From Nitrospirota bacterium (GTDB lineage Bacteria > Nitrospirota_A > Leptospirillia > Leptospirillales > Leptospirillaceae): 64,000 bases of DNA. Numbering within the stretch: position 1 is the first letter of the stretch; every line of letters starts with the position of its first letter. A program made the position numbers and the translations under genes. The notes beneath the pieces were generated by a model. The model had not been told where the DNA came from, did not search any database, and saw nothing but the letters and a program-made list of their open reading frames with translations. Positions 15,089 to 25,225 of the stretch are shown piece after piece. Location: NCBI GenBank assembly GCA_021838585.1, contig JAKCDE010000002.1, forward strand, positions 62,001 to 126,000, written 5' to 3'.

Positions 15089-16972
15089 ATGGCCAGGAAA
15101 TTTGTACTAGTCGAGCCGAAGTCGACCCATCTCCATGTTTATAGTTCGTTCACCATTCCGAGACTCGGAGTCATACTCCTGGGGACCATGCTGAGGAACA
15201 GGGGGTGGGATGTCCGGGTCTATATTGAGGATGTAGCGCCTGTTGACATGAAGGAAGTTCTTTCTGCAGACGTAGTGGGAATTTCGACTCTGACCTCCAC
15301 GGCTCCCCAATCCTACCGGCTTGCGAATATCGTCCGTGAGGCTGGGATTCCCGTTGTCATCGGCGGGACTCATGTGTCCTTCCTTCCGGATGAGGCCCTC
15401 GATTATTCGGATTATGTCGTGCGCGGTGAAGGGGAGGAAACGCTGTTTGAACTCCTGGAGGCCATGGATGGTCGTGGTGACATGGAGAAGATCCTCGGAC
15501 TTTCCTACTGGAAAAACAACAGGAAAGCCCATAATCCTGACCGACCCCTCAAGGAAGATCTCGACTCCAATCCCATTCCCGATTATGGCATTGTGGAGGG
15601 ATGGGATACCCAAAAGAGAGGCCTGATTTCCATTGCGACCTCCAGGGGTTGCCCTTTCACCTGCACATTCTGTTCTGTTCCGGGAATGTATGGCCACGGC
15701 TTCAGGATGCATTCCATCGATCGGGTCATTGAGGAGATTCGGGTCAATAACCCGAAGTATGTCTTTTTTGCCGACGACCTGTTTACAGCCAACCGGAAAA
15801 GGACGAAGGATCTTCTGAAAAGAATGATCGCTGAAGGGCTGACTCCTGAATGGGGAGCCCAGATCAGGACGGAAACGGCCTTCGACCCGGAACTTCTTGA
15901 GCTTATGAAGGCCAGCAACTGCTTCAACGTCTTTATTGGGTTTGAATCGATCAACCCGCAGACGCTTGATCTTTTCAATAAACGTCAGACCTATGAAAAA
16001 ATTGTCCGGTCGGTTGAGGCTTTCAACAAGCATGGGATTAGAATTCACGGGATGTTCGTGGTCGGGGCCGATACTGACGACAAGGCGACGATTTTTGAGA
16101 CGGCCCGCCTCGCCAAGGAATGGAATCTTCAGTCAATCCAGCTGATGATCCTGACACCCTTACCAGGATCCCCGGATTTCGATCATTTCTATGCGACGGG
16201 TAACCGCGAACTGCTCTACAAGGACTGGAGCCTCTACGATGGGCACCATACGGTGTACCGTCCGAAGAATATGACCGCCTACGAGCTAAATGAGGCGGCG
16301 ATTGCGGCCATGGAGGATTTCTACTCCTGGAAAAACATTGCCCGAAGTGCGATGAGGCGAGACTATTATTCGACGCTGATCCAGTTTGGCGCAAAAAATC
16401 TTTTGAAGAACTGGCGACGGGAAAATAACAGCTTTCTTGAGGAGCTCCGATCGACAGTCTTTGAAAAAGCGGAGGAAGGAACGGAGTCTTCCTCCCAAAT
16501 TCCACGCACGAACCGTGTGGGAGTTCCGAGATTCATTCTCGACTCGGAACTGGGTTCAGGCCTTGTCGCGTTCTTTGCAAGGCTTGGCAGTTCAGTGGTC
16601 CCCTTTTCCGAAGTGCCTCCCGATGGGCAAGAGGATCCGACGGCCCTTTCTAAAATTCGGGGAAAGGTGGACTGTATCGTGTTGCCGGTGATGGAGCGGG
16701 CACGGCAGGGAGAAGAGGAGTTCTTCCAGAAGATCGAGAGTCTGAAACAATGGATGAACCAGCACAAGCAGTCGGCTCCGACAGCCGTCTCCCTGTTTCT
16801 CGACAAACAAGATGGCTCCCTCTATTCCTCACTGGCTCAACTTGGAGCGTTTTTTACAAAAGATCTGGACAGAGTGCATCTGGCGTACAAGGAAACGATG
16901 ACCGGTATCAGAACCATCAGTCCGACATCGGTTGATGAAGTGAAGCCGGTCATGGTCCAGTTGTCGTCCTAG
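15089..16972 (+). CDS. B12-binding-domain radical SAM protein, substrate unknown
   Basis: A 627-residue member of the cobalamin-binding radical SAM superfamily (BchE-like architecture). The N-terminal Rossmann-like B12-binding domain spans about residues 3-130 (LGVILLGTMLRNRGWDV, VVIGGTHVSFLPDEAL, YVVRGEGEETLFELL). The AdoMet-cluster motif is TSRGCPFTCTFC with Cys188, Cys192 and Cys195, followed by FFADDLFTANRKR and the radical SAM barrel to about 380. The C-terminal 200 residues are not a domain I recognise. The enzyme could methylate an unactivated carbon or rearrange a substrate; no specific product can be assigned. A ferredoxin gene precedes it, and rplM begins 32 bases downstream with no visible terminator between. 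Confidence 0.88.
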   Translation: MARKFVLVEPKSTHLHVYSSFTIPRLGVILLGTMLRNRGWDVRVYIEDVAPVDMKEVLSADVVGISTLTSTAPQSYRLANIVREAGIPVVIGGTHVSFLPDEALDYSDYVVRGEGEETLFELLEAMDGRGDMEKILGLSYWKNNRKAHNPDRPLKEDLDSNPIPDYGIVEGWDTQKRGLISIATSRGCPFTCTFCSVPGMYGHGFRMHSIDRVIEEIRVNNPKYVFFADDLFTANRKRTKDLLKRMIAEGLTPEWGAQIRTETAFDPELLELMKASNCFNVFIGFESINPQTLDLFNKRQTYEKIVRSVEAFNKHGIRIHGMFVVGADTDDKATIFETARLAKEWNLQSIQLMILTPLPGSPDFDHFYATGNRELLYKDWSLYDGHHTVYRPKNMTAYELNEAAIAAMEDFYSWKNIARSAMRRDYYSTLIQFGAKNLLKNWRRENNSFLEELRSTVFEKAEEGTESSSQIPRTNRVGVPRFILDSELGSGLVAFFARLGSSVVPFSEVPPDGQEDPTALSKIRGKVDCIVLPVMERARQGEEEFFQKIESLKQWMNQHKQSAPTAVSLFLDKQDGSLYSSLAQLGAFFTKDLDRVHLAYKETMTGIRTISPTSVDEVKPVMVQLSS

Positions 16973-17004
16973 GACACCTCTGAGCCGAAGGAGACTTTCA
17001 GTCG

Positions 17005-17451
17005 ATGGAAAAAATGACACGAATTGCAACCGCTGAAGAGCTCTCACAGAAAAAATGGTATGTTGTGGATGCCGACGGGCAGACCGTTGGAAGACTCTCG
17101 ACAGCCGTTGCTCTTCTTCTGAGAGGCAAAAACAAGGTTTTCTTTACCCCTCATCAGGATGCCGGGGACTTCGTCATCGTGATCAATGCCGCCAAAGTGG
17201 CATTTACCGGTAAAAAATGGACCCAGAAAATGTATTACCGCCACAGTGGCTACCCGGGTGGGTTCAAGTCGGCGACCGCGAAGGAAGTCCGGAGCCGGAA
17301 TCCGGAGCACCTGGTCATCCATGCCGTGAAGGGCATGCTCCCCAAAAACAAGTTGTCCAATCAGTTTATGAGCCGGCTCAAGGTCTATGCGCAGGAAACG
17401 CATCCCCACCAGGCTCAGAATCCTGAAGTCTATGCCTTAGGAGGTCGTTGA
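17005..17451 (+). CDS. rplM: 50S ribosomal protein L13
   Basis: Primary 23S rRNA-binding protein of the large subunit. [25 protein letters not shown], the F/[26 protein letters not shown] stretch, [14 protein letters not shown] and [20 protein letters not shown] are all L13 signatures; 148 residues is normal. The start has AAGGAG about 12 bases upstream. No promoter is visible in the 32-base gap after the radical SAM gene. The stop overlaps the rpsI ATG by one base (TGATG). Confidence 0.97.
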   Translation: MEKMTRIATAEELSQKKWYVVDADGQTVGRLSTAVALLLRGKNKVFFTPHQDAGDFVIVINAAKVAFTGKKWTQKMYYRHSGYPGGFKSATAKEVRSRNPEHLVIHAVKGMLPKNKLSNQFMSRLKVYAQETHPHQAQNPEVYALGGR

Positions 17452-17858
17452 TGGAAAGAGAACCGAACGAGGACGGACGGGGTTCTGCAACAGGGAAGCG
17501 CAAGACAGCCATTGCTCGGGTCAGGGTACAGGTTGGTACCGGTTTGATCCAGGTCAATGACAGGCCTCTGGAAGAATATTTTCCCCGGACACTCTGGACG
17601 ACCCAGGTCAAAGCCCCCATCGAACTGACCAATATGGCCGGAAAGCTCGATGTTTTCGCAAAAGTGACGGGAGGGGGGTTGACGGGACAGGCTGAGGCCA
17701 TCCGCCATGGAATTTCCCGCGCTCTTCTCGAAATCAATCCGGAGTTCCGTGACTCCTTGAAAAAAGAAGGCTTTCTGACTCGTGACGCCAGGGCCAAGGA
17801 GCGTAAAAAGTTCGGCCAGAAAGGCGCCAGAAAGCGTTTTCAATTTTCGAAACGCTAA
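17451..17858 (+). CDS. rpsI: 30S ribosomal protein S9
   Basis: Head protein of the small subunit whose C-terminal Lys-Arg tail contacts P-site tRNA. It shows [78 protein letters not shown]; the terminal SKR is intact. 135 residues from ATG 17451, which overlaps the rplM stop; a TTG three bases earlier is less likely. A strong intrinsic terminator follows 26 bases downstream. Confidence 0.97.
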   Translation: MEREPNEDGRGSATGKRKTAIARVRVQVGTGLIQVNDRPLEEYFPRTLWTTQVKAPIELTNMAGKLDVFAKVTGGGLTGQAEAIRHGISRALLEINPEFRDSLKKEGFLTRDARAKERKKFGQKGARKRFQFSKR

Positions 17859-17884
17859 GCTTGAGTGGGTGTCCCACGAAGGAA

Positions 17885-17910
17885 GGGGAGACCGCGGTCT
17901 CCCCTTTTTT
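17885..17910 (+). terminator. Intrinsic terminator after rpsI
   Basis: A perfect 20-base palindrome (17885-17904) folds into an 8-bp GC-rich stem, GGGGAGAC/GTCTCCCC, with a CGCG loop and is followed directly by six T residues. It ends the unit ferredoxin-radical SAM-rplM-rpsI and separates it from argC. Confidence 0.9.
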
Positions 17911-17930
17911 CGTGCTGATTCTGGAGAAAA

Positions 17931-18962
17931 ATGCAGGAAAAATCGCGAGAAAAAGAAGTTCGTATCGGAATTGCGGGAGCGTCGGGATATGCAGGAGGGG
18001 AGTTACTTAATCTTCTTGCCTCCCATCGCTCCGCACGGGTGGTTCGTCTTGCCGGTGAATCCCGGGCAGGTTCGAGAATCAGGGATCTTTTTCCCCATCT
18101 CGACTCTCCTGCAGTTCTGGAAAAAATTTCGGACGCCCCCCTTTGGGACGATGTCGATGTCGTTTTTTTCGCCCTTCCCGCGGGGCAGAGCTTCTCCCTT
18201 GTCCCCCGCTATCTCGAGCGGGGAACGGTGGTCGTTGACCTTGGGCCCGACTACAGGCTGAAAGATCCCGAACTCTATCGCAGGGTTTATGGAATCGAGC
18301 ATGGATTTCCCGAGGGGCTCCCCCAGGCCGTTTATGCCCTTCCTGAATGGACGGGACAGGCTCTCGCCAAAGCGCGCCTCGTGGCCTGTCCAGGATGCTT
18401 TCCGACTGGAGCCCTTTTGGGCATACTCCCTTTTCTCCGCTCAGGGCAAATCAGGCGGGATATGATCGTCGTGGATGGAAAGTCGGGGATCACGGGGGCA
18501 GGAAGGTCTCTCACCCTTGAGACCCATTTTCCTGAAATTTCTGAAGGGGTTCTTGCCTACAAGCTTCTTGATCACAGGCATGTTCCGGAGATGGAGCAGT
18601 CTCTGGAAGGAGGAAAAGTCACATTCGTTCCTCACCTGATGCCGTTCAATCGGGGAATTCTGTCTACGATCTACATGGTTCTGGACCATCCCTGTTCCCA
18701 GGAGGAGATTGACAGGACGATTGATGAAAGCTATCGGGACAGCCCCTTTGTCCGAAGGGTGTCCTCCCCTCCAAACACAATGAGCGTGAGGGGAACGAAC
18801 AATGTCCATCTCTATGCCAAAGTCCGGGAGGATCGTCTCGTTGTCCTGACGGCCATCGACAATCTTGTGAGGGGAGCTGCGGGGCAGGCGATCCAGGCCA
18901 TGAACCGAATTTTTGGATTTGAAGAACAAGAGGGATTGCGCCGGGGTGCGCTCTTCCCGTAA
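17931..18962 (+). CDS. argC: N-acetyl-gamma-glutamyl-phosphate reductase
   Basis: Third step of arginine synthesis: NADPH-dependent reduction of N-acetylglutamyl phosphate to the semialdehyde. The N-terminal Rossmann motif IGIAGASGYAGGELL (residues 12-26) and the catalytic motif ACPGCFPTGALLG with nucleophile Cys156 are present, as are GKSGITGAGR and the C-terminal domain with HVPEMEQ and VPHLMPFNRGILSTIY. 343 residues is normal. ATG 17931 is preceded by GGAG at about 7 bases and follows the rpsI terminator, so it needs its own promoter. argJ lies 35 bases downstream; other arginine genes are not in the window. Confidence 0.96.
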   Translation: MQEKSREKEVRIGIAGASGYAGGELLNLLASHRSARVVRLAGESRAGSRIRDLFPHLDSPAVLEKISDAPLWDDVDVVFFALPAGQSFSLVPRYLERGTVVVDLGPDYRLKDPELYRRVYGIEHGFPEGLPQAVYALPEWTGQALAKARLVACPGCFPTGALLGILPFLRSGQIRRDMIVVDGKSGITGAGRSLTLETHFPEISEGVLAYKLLDHRHVPEMEQSLEGGKVTFVPHLMPFNRGILSTIYMVLDHPCSQEEIDRTIDESYRDSPFVRRVSSPPNTMSVRGTNNVHLYAKVREDRLVVLTAIDNLVRGAAGQAIQAMNRIFGFEEQEGLRRGALFP

Positions 18963-18997
18963 CTTCAATAATTTCACTCTTTAATGGAAATGATGGC

Positions 18998-20215
18998 ATG
19001 GCCAGAAAAAAAATGGCGGGAGGAATCACCTTCCCGAAAGGATTTTCGGCAGGGGGCCTCTTCTCCGGTGTCAAGAAAAACGGAAAGCCGGATCTGGCAC
19101 TGATTCTCTGTGAATCGGAGTGTCATGCAGCCGGCGTTTTTACGACGAACCAGATCAAGGCACCGGCCGTCAGGATCTCCCAGAGGCGCGTTCGGGGTTC
19201 CGGCATTCGCGCGATCATCGTCAACAGCGGAAACGCCAATGCGTGTAATGGCGAACAGGGAGAGAGGGACGCCCTTCTGATTTCCGAAAAGCTCTCGGGC
19301 CATCTGGGATGCGACCCCAGGAAAATTCTTATGGCTTCCACGGGAGTCATCGGGCGCCCGCTCAACATGGAAGCGATCCTTTCAGCTCTTCCCGCTCTGG
19401 TTGCCGGGGTTGATCCTCTTGGCCATGAAGCCTGTGCTCAAGCCATCATGACAACTGATACACGCTCAAAGTCTGCGCAGGCCGAAGCCATCATAGGCGG
19501 TCGACCCGTCCGGGTTGGGGGTATCGCGAAAGGGGTGGGGATGATCCATCCCCAGATGGCCACCTTGCTTGTATTTCTGACAACCGATGCATCCGTGGAA
19601 AAAGGGGCTCTCCAGGGGGCTCTCGCTCAGGCTTCCGACAAGACTTTCAACGCCCTGACCGTCGACGGGGATACGAGCACAAACGATACGGCCCTGATCC
19701 TGGCAAGCGGCCTTGCAGGAAATGCTCGTATTTCCAAAAACTCTTCTGAATACGAGGATTTCTGTGCTCTTGTTCTCTCCGTCTGCCAGTCTCTTAGAGA
19801 TCAGCTTGTCAGAGACGGGGAAGGTGTCACGAAGATTATCAGGATTCAGGTTTCGGGAGCCCGTTCCCGTGGAGACGCACGGAAGGTTGCCCAGGCCATT
19901 TCCCGCTCCCTTCTCGTCAAGACGGCCTTCTTTGGTGAGGATGTGAACTGGGGGAGAATTATGGTGGCCATCGGAAACTCCGGTGTAAGGGTCTTCGAGG
20001 AGAAGATCGACATATTCATGGGGCCCGTTGCGCTTGTCCACAAGGGGGTTGGCCTCGGACCTCTTCAGGAGGAAAAGGCCCTTGAGGTGATGAAGGGAAA
20101 GGAAATTACGCTGCGTGTCATGCTGGGACTTGGCTCAATGGAAGCGGAGTACTGGACCACGGATCTGTCCATCGAATACGTCCGGATCAATGCCGGATAC
20201 AAGGGAAGAACTTAG
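18998..20215 (+). CDS. argJ: Bifunctional glutamate N-acetyltransferase ArgJ
   Basis: Transfers acetyl from N-acetylornithine to glutamate, and in the bifunctional form also acetylates glutamate with acetyl-CoA. The 405-residue precursor is self-cleaved before a conserved threonine: the motif KGVGMIHPQMATLL puts the nucleophile at Thr189. VFTTNQIKAPAV, NSGNANACNGEQG, GEDVNWGRIMVAIGNSG and a C-terminal EYVRINAGYK complete the family pattern. It probably forms an operon with argC. Whether the enzyme is mono- or bifunctional cannot be read from sequence alone. Confidence 0.96.
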   Translation: MARKKMAGGITFPKGFSAGGLFSGVKKNGKPDLALILCESECHAAGVFTTNQIKAPAVRISQRRVRGSGIRAIIVNSGNANACNGEQGERDALLISEKLSGHLGCDPRKILMASTGVIGRPLNMEAILSALPALVAGVDPLGHEACAQAIMTTDTRSKSAQAEAIIGGRPVRVGGIAKGVGMIHPQMATLLVFLTTDASVEKGALQGALAQASDKTFNALTVDGDTSTNDTALILASGLAGNARISKNSSEYEDFCALVLSVCQSLRDQLVRDGEGVTKIIRIQVSGARSRGDARKVAQAISRSLLVKTAFFGEDVNWGRIMVAIGNSGVRVFEEKIDIFMGPVALVHKGVGLGPLQEEKALEVMKGKEITLRVMLGLGSMEAEYWTTDLSIEYVRINAGYKGRT

Positions 20216-20220
20216 GACGA

Positions 20221-20249
20221 TTGTTTGCTTAAGCATTTTGTGGTATAAA
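20221..20249 (+). promoter_or_regulatory. Strong sigma70-type promoter for rpsB operon
   Basis: TTGTTT at 20221-20226, a 17-base spacer and TATAAA at 20244-20249, in an AT-rich patch directly after argJ. Transcription would begin near 20257 and drive rpsB-tsf-pyrH-frr. Confidence 0.75.
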
Positions 20250-20489
20250 TAAATGTTTTTTAGAGGAAGGTGGCGTTTATTCCTCTCTGTCGGTTTTGCC
20301 CTGCTGGATGAGAGTGAGTTCCTGTAGGCAGATCAGGACAGCGGCCTTCGGCCAGAATCGCCAAACACAAAAAACAGCGAACCCCGGAAAAAATCCGGAA
20401 AACCCATGGGTCCGCGCAGAAGATCCAAATCGCCATCCCACGCGGCGGGAACGGTTCGCAAAGGTCAACCCAATGATCAGGAGACATCA
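20250..20489 (+). promoter_or_regulatory. Long rpsB leader
   Basis: About 230 bases of untranslated leader separate the promoter from the rpsB start. Short hairpins are visible, for example GCGGCC-TTC-GGCC near 20340 and CCGG-AAAAAAT-CCGG near 20385. In other bacteria the rpsB leader RNA is the target of S2 autoregulation; that this leader does the same is inference. No other gene is seen in it. Confidence 0.45.
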
Positions 20490-21263
20490 ATGGCTAATGT
20501 GACAATCAAGGAACTTCTGGATGCGGGTGTTCACTTCGGACACCAGACAAAGCGATGGAATCCGAAGATGAAGCGGTTCATCTATGGAGAGCGTAACGGA
20601 ATCTACATCATTGATCTTCAGCAGACGACCCGCCGATACCGTCAGGCGACGCGGTTCATCAAAAATATGGTGGCCGAGGGCAAGTCGGTCCTCTTCATTG
20701 CGACCAAGAAGCAGGCTCAGTCCATCATCCAGGAAGAGGCCGAGCGGTGCGGGATGTTTCATGTCACCCAGCGGTGGCTTGGGGGCATGCTGACAAATCA
20801 TCAGACGATCCGGAAGTCGGTCGAACGTCTGAAGAAGATCGAATCGATGAAGGAAAGCGACCAGTGGGCGCGCCTTCCGAAGAAGGAAGTGGCCCAGATC
20901 GAAAAGGAAGAATCCAAGCTTCGAGCGACTCTTTCGGGTATTCGTGGAATGGGACAGCTTCCTGGAGCCATCTTTGTCGTGGATCCCAAGAAAGAACATA
21001 TCGCCATTCACGAAGCGAACCGGCTTGGGATTCCGGTGGTGGCCATGGTTGACACGAACTGCGACCCCGATCTGATCGACTATCCGATCCCGGCCAATGA
21101 TGACGCAATCCGGTCCATCCGCCTGATGGCCGAAGGAATCGCCGATGCCGTACTCGAAGGAGCGCTCTCCCGGCGATCACCCGGCAAGGCGGCCGCTGAG
21201 CCGGCCGCGGCCAATGCAGAGCTTGCGGAGGCTTTTTCGGCGGGTAATTCCGGAGAGAAATAA
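20490..21263 (+). CDS. rpsB: 30S ribosomal protein S2
   Basis: 257-residue small-subunit protein needed to recruit S1. [83 protein letters not shown] and [13 protein letters not shown] are diagnostic. The C-terminal 30 residues are Ala/Glu-rich and poorly conserved, as usual. ATG 20490 has CAGGAGA 6 bases upstream; the open frame extends upstream to 20406 but lacks homology there. Followed by tsf in the standard order rpsB-tsf-pyrH-frr. Confidence 0.97.
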   Translation: MANVTIKELLDAGVHFGHQTKRWNPKMKRFIYGERNGIYIIDLQQTTRRYRQATRFIKNMVAEGKSVLFIATKKQAQSIIQEEAERCGMFHVTQRWLGGMLTNHQTIRKSVERLKKIESMKESDQWARLPKKEVAQIEKEESKLRATLSGIRGMGQLPGAIFVVDPKKEHIAIHEANRLGIPVVAMVDTNCDPDLIDYPIPANDDAIRSIRLMAEGIADAVLEGALSRRSPGKAAAEPAAANAELAEAFSAGNSGEK

Positions 21264-21272
21264 ATAAGCGCG

Positions 21273-21300
21273 GCGGGAGGGGGATTTCCTCTCCCGCTTT
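21273..21300 (+). terminator. Possible attenuator between rpsB and tsf
   Basis: GCGGGAG (21273-21279) pairs with CTCCCGC (21291-21297), with partial further pairing inside the 11-base loop, and is followed by only TTT. A stem without a long U-tract in this position typically gives partial termination or mRNA processing, adjusting S2 over EF-Ts output. Confidence 0.5.
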
Positions 21301-21366
21301 CTCTCATCGTTAGTCTGGAGATGTCGGGAAGGATCTGAACGGAAAGAGACGGAGGAACGGATCGAT

Positions 21367-22670
<1,304 letters not shown>

Positions 22671-22700
22671 AACCCAGGGAGTGTACAGCGGGAGGCTGAG

Positions 22701-23255
22701 ATGGATGCGGAATTGAAGGGCTTTGCGGAAAAAATGGATCACGCGGTGGAACATTTCCGAAAGGAAATCCAGACCCTGCGGACGGGTCGTCCTTCACTGA
22801 CGCTCATCGAGCACATCCGGGTCGATTACTATGGAAATCAGGTTTCGCTCGACAAGGTGGCGGCTCTCAACATTGTCGACAACCGGATGATCACCATCAC
22901 CCCATGGGAAACCAAGATTATCGGGGATATTGAAAAGTCGATCATGGCCGCAAACCTGGGGCTGACACCCCAGAATGATGGCAAGACGGTCAGGATCGTC
23001 GTTCCTCCAATGACCGAGGAACGGCGAAAGGAAATGGTCAAACTCCTCAAGAAAATGGCCGAGGAGGCAAAGGTCTCTCTTCGAAACATCCGCCGGGATG
23101 CAAATGAGGATATCAAGAAAAAAAACAAGGAAGGTCTCATCCAGGAAGACCGGGTAAAACGGCTTCAGGACGAGGTTCAGAAGCTGGTCGACGGGGCGGG
23201 TTCCAAGGTGGACGAACATGCTCGCAAGAAGGAGCAGGAAATCCTGACAACCTGA
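22701..23255 (+). CDS. frr: Ribosome recycling factor
   Basis: Splits post-termination ribosomes together with EF-G. The 184-residue protein has FRKEIQTLRTGRPSLTLIEHIRVDYYG, PLNQVA-equivalent SLDKVAALNI, GLTPQNDGKTVRIVVPPMTEERRKEMVK and IRRDANEDIKK, with the conserved Arg of helix 3. GGGAGG precedes the ATG by about 8 bases. alr starts four bases after the stop. Confidence 0.97.
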   Translation: MDAELKGFAEKMDHAVEHFRKEIQTLRTGRPSLTLIEHIRVDYYGNQVSLDKVAALNIVDNRMITITPWETKIIGDIEKSIMAANLGLTPQNDGKTVRIVVPPMTEERRKEMVKLLKKMAEEAKVSLRNIRRDANEDIKKKNKEGLIQEDRVKRLQDEVQKLVDGAGSKVDEHARKKEQEILTT

Positions 23256-23259
23256 CACG

Positions 23260-24483
23260 ATGAGACTTCTGGCCCCCATCTTGCACTCCCTTCCGGAGCC
23301 GGGGTTTCCGGAGGGCCGGACCCGGGTGACAGTCGATCTCGATCAATTTGTCCATAATGTCCGGAAAGTTGAAGCGTTCCTCCAGCCTTACGAGGAGCTC
23401 CTTCCGGTCATCAAGGCCAACGCCTATGGCCATGGACTTCTTCCCATCATGAAGACCATTTCTTCAATGGGAATCAACCGCGTGGCGGTGATGGGTGCCG
23501 ACGAAGCCCTTTCCCTGAGAAGGGGAGGGTTTTCCGGAACGATCATTCTTCTCGGAGGATTTTCCGGACCAGAACTTTCTCTTTGTTTTCAGGAACGGCT
23601 CACTCCCGTTCTCCATCATCCCGACCAGCTTCGACTCCTCGATCATGCGTCCTTCCCAGACACATTTTTGGATCTCCACCTCAAGATAGACTCTGGAATG
23701 GGGCGTCTCGGCTTTCTCCCTGAAGAAATACCGGAGATCCTCGACCTCCTTTCCCGGCTTCCCCAGGCGAGGGTAACGGGGATCATGACTCATTTTCCCC
23801 TCTCGGAGGATCGGAAAGACACCGAGGGCTGTGTCGACCTGTTTCGGAAAACACTCCTTCCTATAGTCGCCCATCCTTCAATGGCGAACCTTTCGGTCAT
23901 TCATATGGCCAACAGTGCCGCTGTGATGCAGGGACTGACCTCGTTTCCGGTCACCCATCCCTCAGGCCGCCGACTTTCCTTTTGGGCAAGACCTGGCCTT
24001 TTGCTCTATGGCCATCCCCCCCTTGGGGAACTCCCCGGCTGGAGCGACATTGCCCCGATCTTCAAGGTCGAAGCGCGCCTTCTGTCGGTCAGAAGACTTC
24101 CCAAAGGACATTCCATCTCGTACGGAAGAACGGAGATTCTCGCCAGAGACAGCATTGTGGGGATTCTCGGCATGGGTTATGCCGATGGTCTGTCCCGGGG
24201 CCTCTCCGGCAAGGGCTGGGGGGTGGTCGACGGAAGGAAGGCCCCCTTTGCAGGAAGGGTTTGCATGGACATGGTGGCCGTCGATCTCACAGGTCTGCCT
24301 CGTGAGCCGAAGGTCGGAGAATGGGTCGGGATCATCGACCCGAAGGATCCCGAATCCATGACGGTCGACCAGATGGCCCGCTGGATGGGAACGATTCCCT
24401 ACGAGGTCCTCTGCCTACTCGGTCACCGGTCGGACAGGAGGTTTGTTGGAGATGCCGCAAGGTCTCTTCAAGATGCTAAATGA
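23260..24483 (+). CDS. alr: Alanine racemase
   Basis: PLP enzyme supplying D-alanine for peptidoglycan. The PLP-binding motif VIKANAYGHG places the Schiff-base lysine at Lys52. KIDSGMGRLGF, the HMANSAA region, ARPGLLLYG, and the catalytic tyrosine in SISYGRTE (about residue 285) follow; ICMDM-type motif GRVCMDMVAVD is present. The 407-residue length is slightly long because of about 20 extra N-terminal residues. The 3' end overlaps mlaE by 32 bases. Confidence 0.95.
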   Translation: MRLLAPILHSLPEPGFPEGRTRVTVDLDQFVHNVRKVEAFLQPYEELLPVIKANAYGHGLLPIMKTISSMGINRVAVMGADEALSLRRGGFSGTIILLGGFSGPELSLCFQERLTPVLHHPDQLRLLDHASFPDTFLDLHLKIDSGMGRLGFLPEEIPEILDLLSRLPQARVTGIMTHFPLSEDRKDTEGCVDLFRKTLLPIVAHPSMANLSVIHMANSAAVMQGLTSFPVTHPSGRRLSFWARPGLLLYGHPPLGELPGWSDIAPIFKVEARLLSVRRLPKGHSISYGRTEILARDSIVGILGMGYADGLSRGLSGKGWGVVDGRKAPFAGRVCMDMVAVDLTGLPREPKVGEWVGIIDPKDPESMTVDQMARWMGTIPYEVLCLLGHRSDRRFVGDAARSLQDAK

Positions 24484-25225
24484 TGGAATCACCGGTCTCC
24501 TGGCGGGATCCGGAGCCCTCTTTATTCTAGGCCTTCGGGGGATCCTGGGAGTGTTCCGGCCGGCCTTTCTATTCAGGAACTTTCTCGAGCAGCTTTTGAA
24601 AATCGGGGCTGATTCAACGATCGTAGTCGGAGTGACAGCCTTTTTTACAGGGATGGTTCTGGCTCTTCAAGCGTGGATAGGGTTCAGGAAGTTCAATGCC
24701 GAGAGTCTTGTCGGTGCCGTCGTGACGCTGTCGATGACCCGGGAACTCGGTCCGGTTATCACGAGCCTCATGGTCACAGGACGTTCAGGGTCGGCGATGG
24801 CGGCAGAGCTTGGCAGTATGCGCGTCACCGAGCAGATCGATGCTCTGGAAAGTCTTGCCGTAAACCCTGTCGACTATCTCGTGACCCCGAGGTTCTATGC
24901 TTCCCTTGTGGCACTTCCCCTTCTGACGGCACTGGCCGATCTTATTGGGATCGGGGGAGGATATTTCGTTTCGGTCAAGTTGCTGGGCCTGTCTCCCCAC
25001 CTCTATTTTCAGGAAATCCGACATTATGTCGAATTGCATGACTTCCTTTCCGGGATCGTCAAGGCCGTCTTTTTCGGTGGGATCCTTTCCTTGTGGGCGT
25101 GCCGGACGGGATTTATTGCCTCCGGAGGGGCGGCAGGGGTGGGTCGGGCGGTGACCCGATCCGTCGTCAGTGCCTCCATGAGCATCCTCGTCATCGATTA
25201 TTTTCTGACGGCATGGTTGTTCTGA
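24452..25225 (+). CDS. mlaE: MlaE-type ABC transporter permease
   Basis: Inner-membrane permease of the MCE/Mla phospholipid transport system. It has the family core GMVLALQAWIGFRKF, LTRELGPV-type motif MTRELGPVITSLMVTGRSGSAMAAELGSMRVTEQIDALE, and NPVDYLVTPRFYA, with about five hydrophobic segments. ATG 24452 gives 257 residues, with AGGAGG about 11 bases before it; TTG 24443 and ATG 24473 are alternatives. The stop overlaps the mlaF start as TGATG. Confidence 0.94.
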   Translation: MPQGLFKMLNDGITGLLAGSGALFILGLRGILGVFRPAFLFRNFLEQLLKIGADSTIVVGVTAFFTGMVLALQAWIGFRKFNAESLVGAVVTLSMTRELGPVITSLMVTGRSGSAMAAELGSMRVTEQIDALESLAVNPVDYLVTPRFYASLVALPLLTALADLIGIGGGYFVSVKLLGLSPHLYFQEIRHYVELHDFLSGIVKAVFFGGILSLWACRTGFIASGGAAGVGRAVTRSVVSASMSILVIDYFLTAWLF

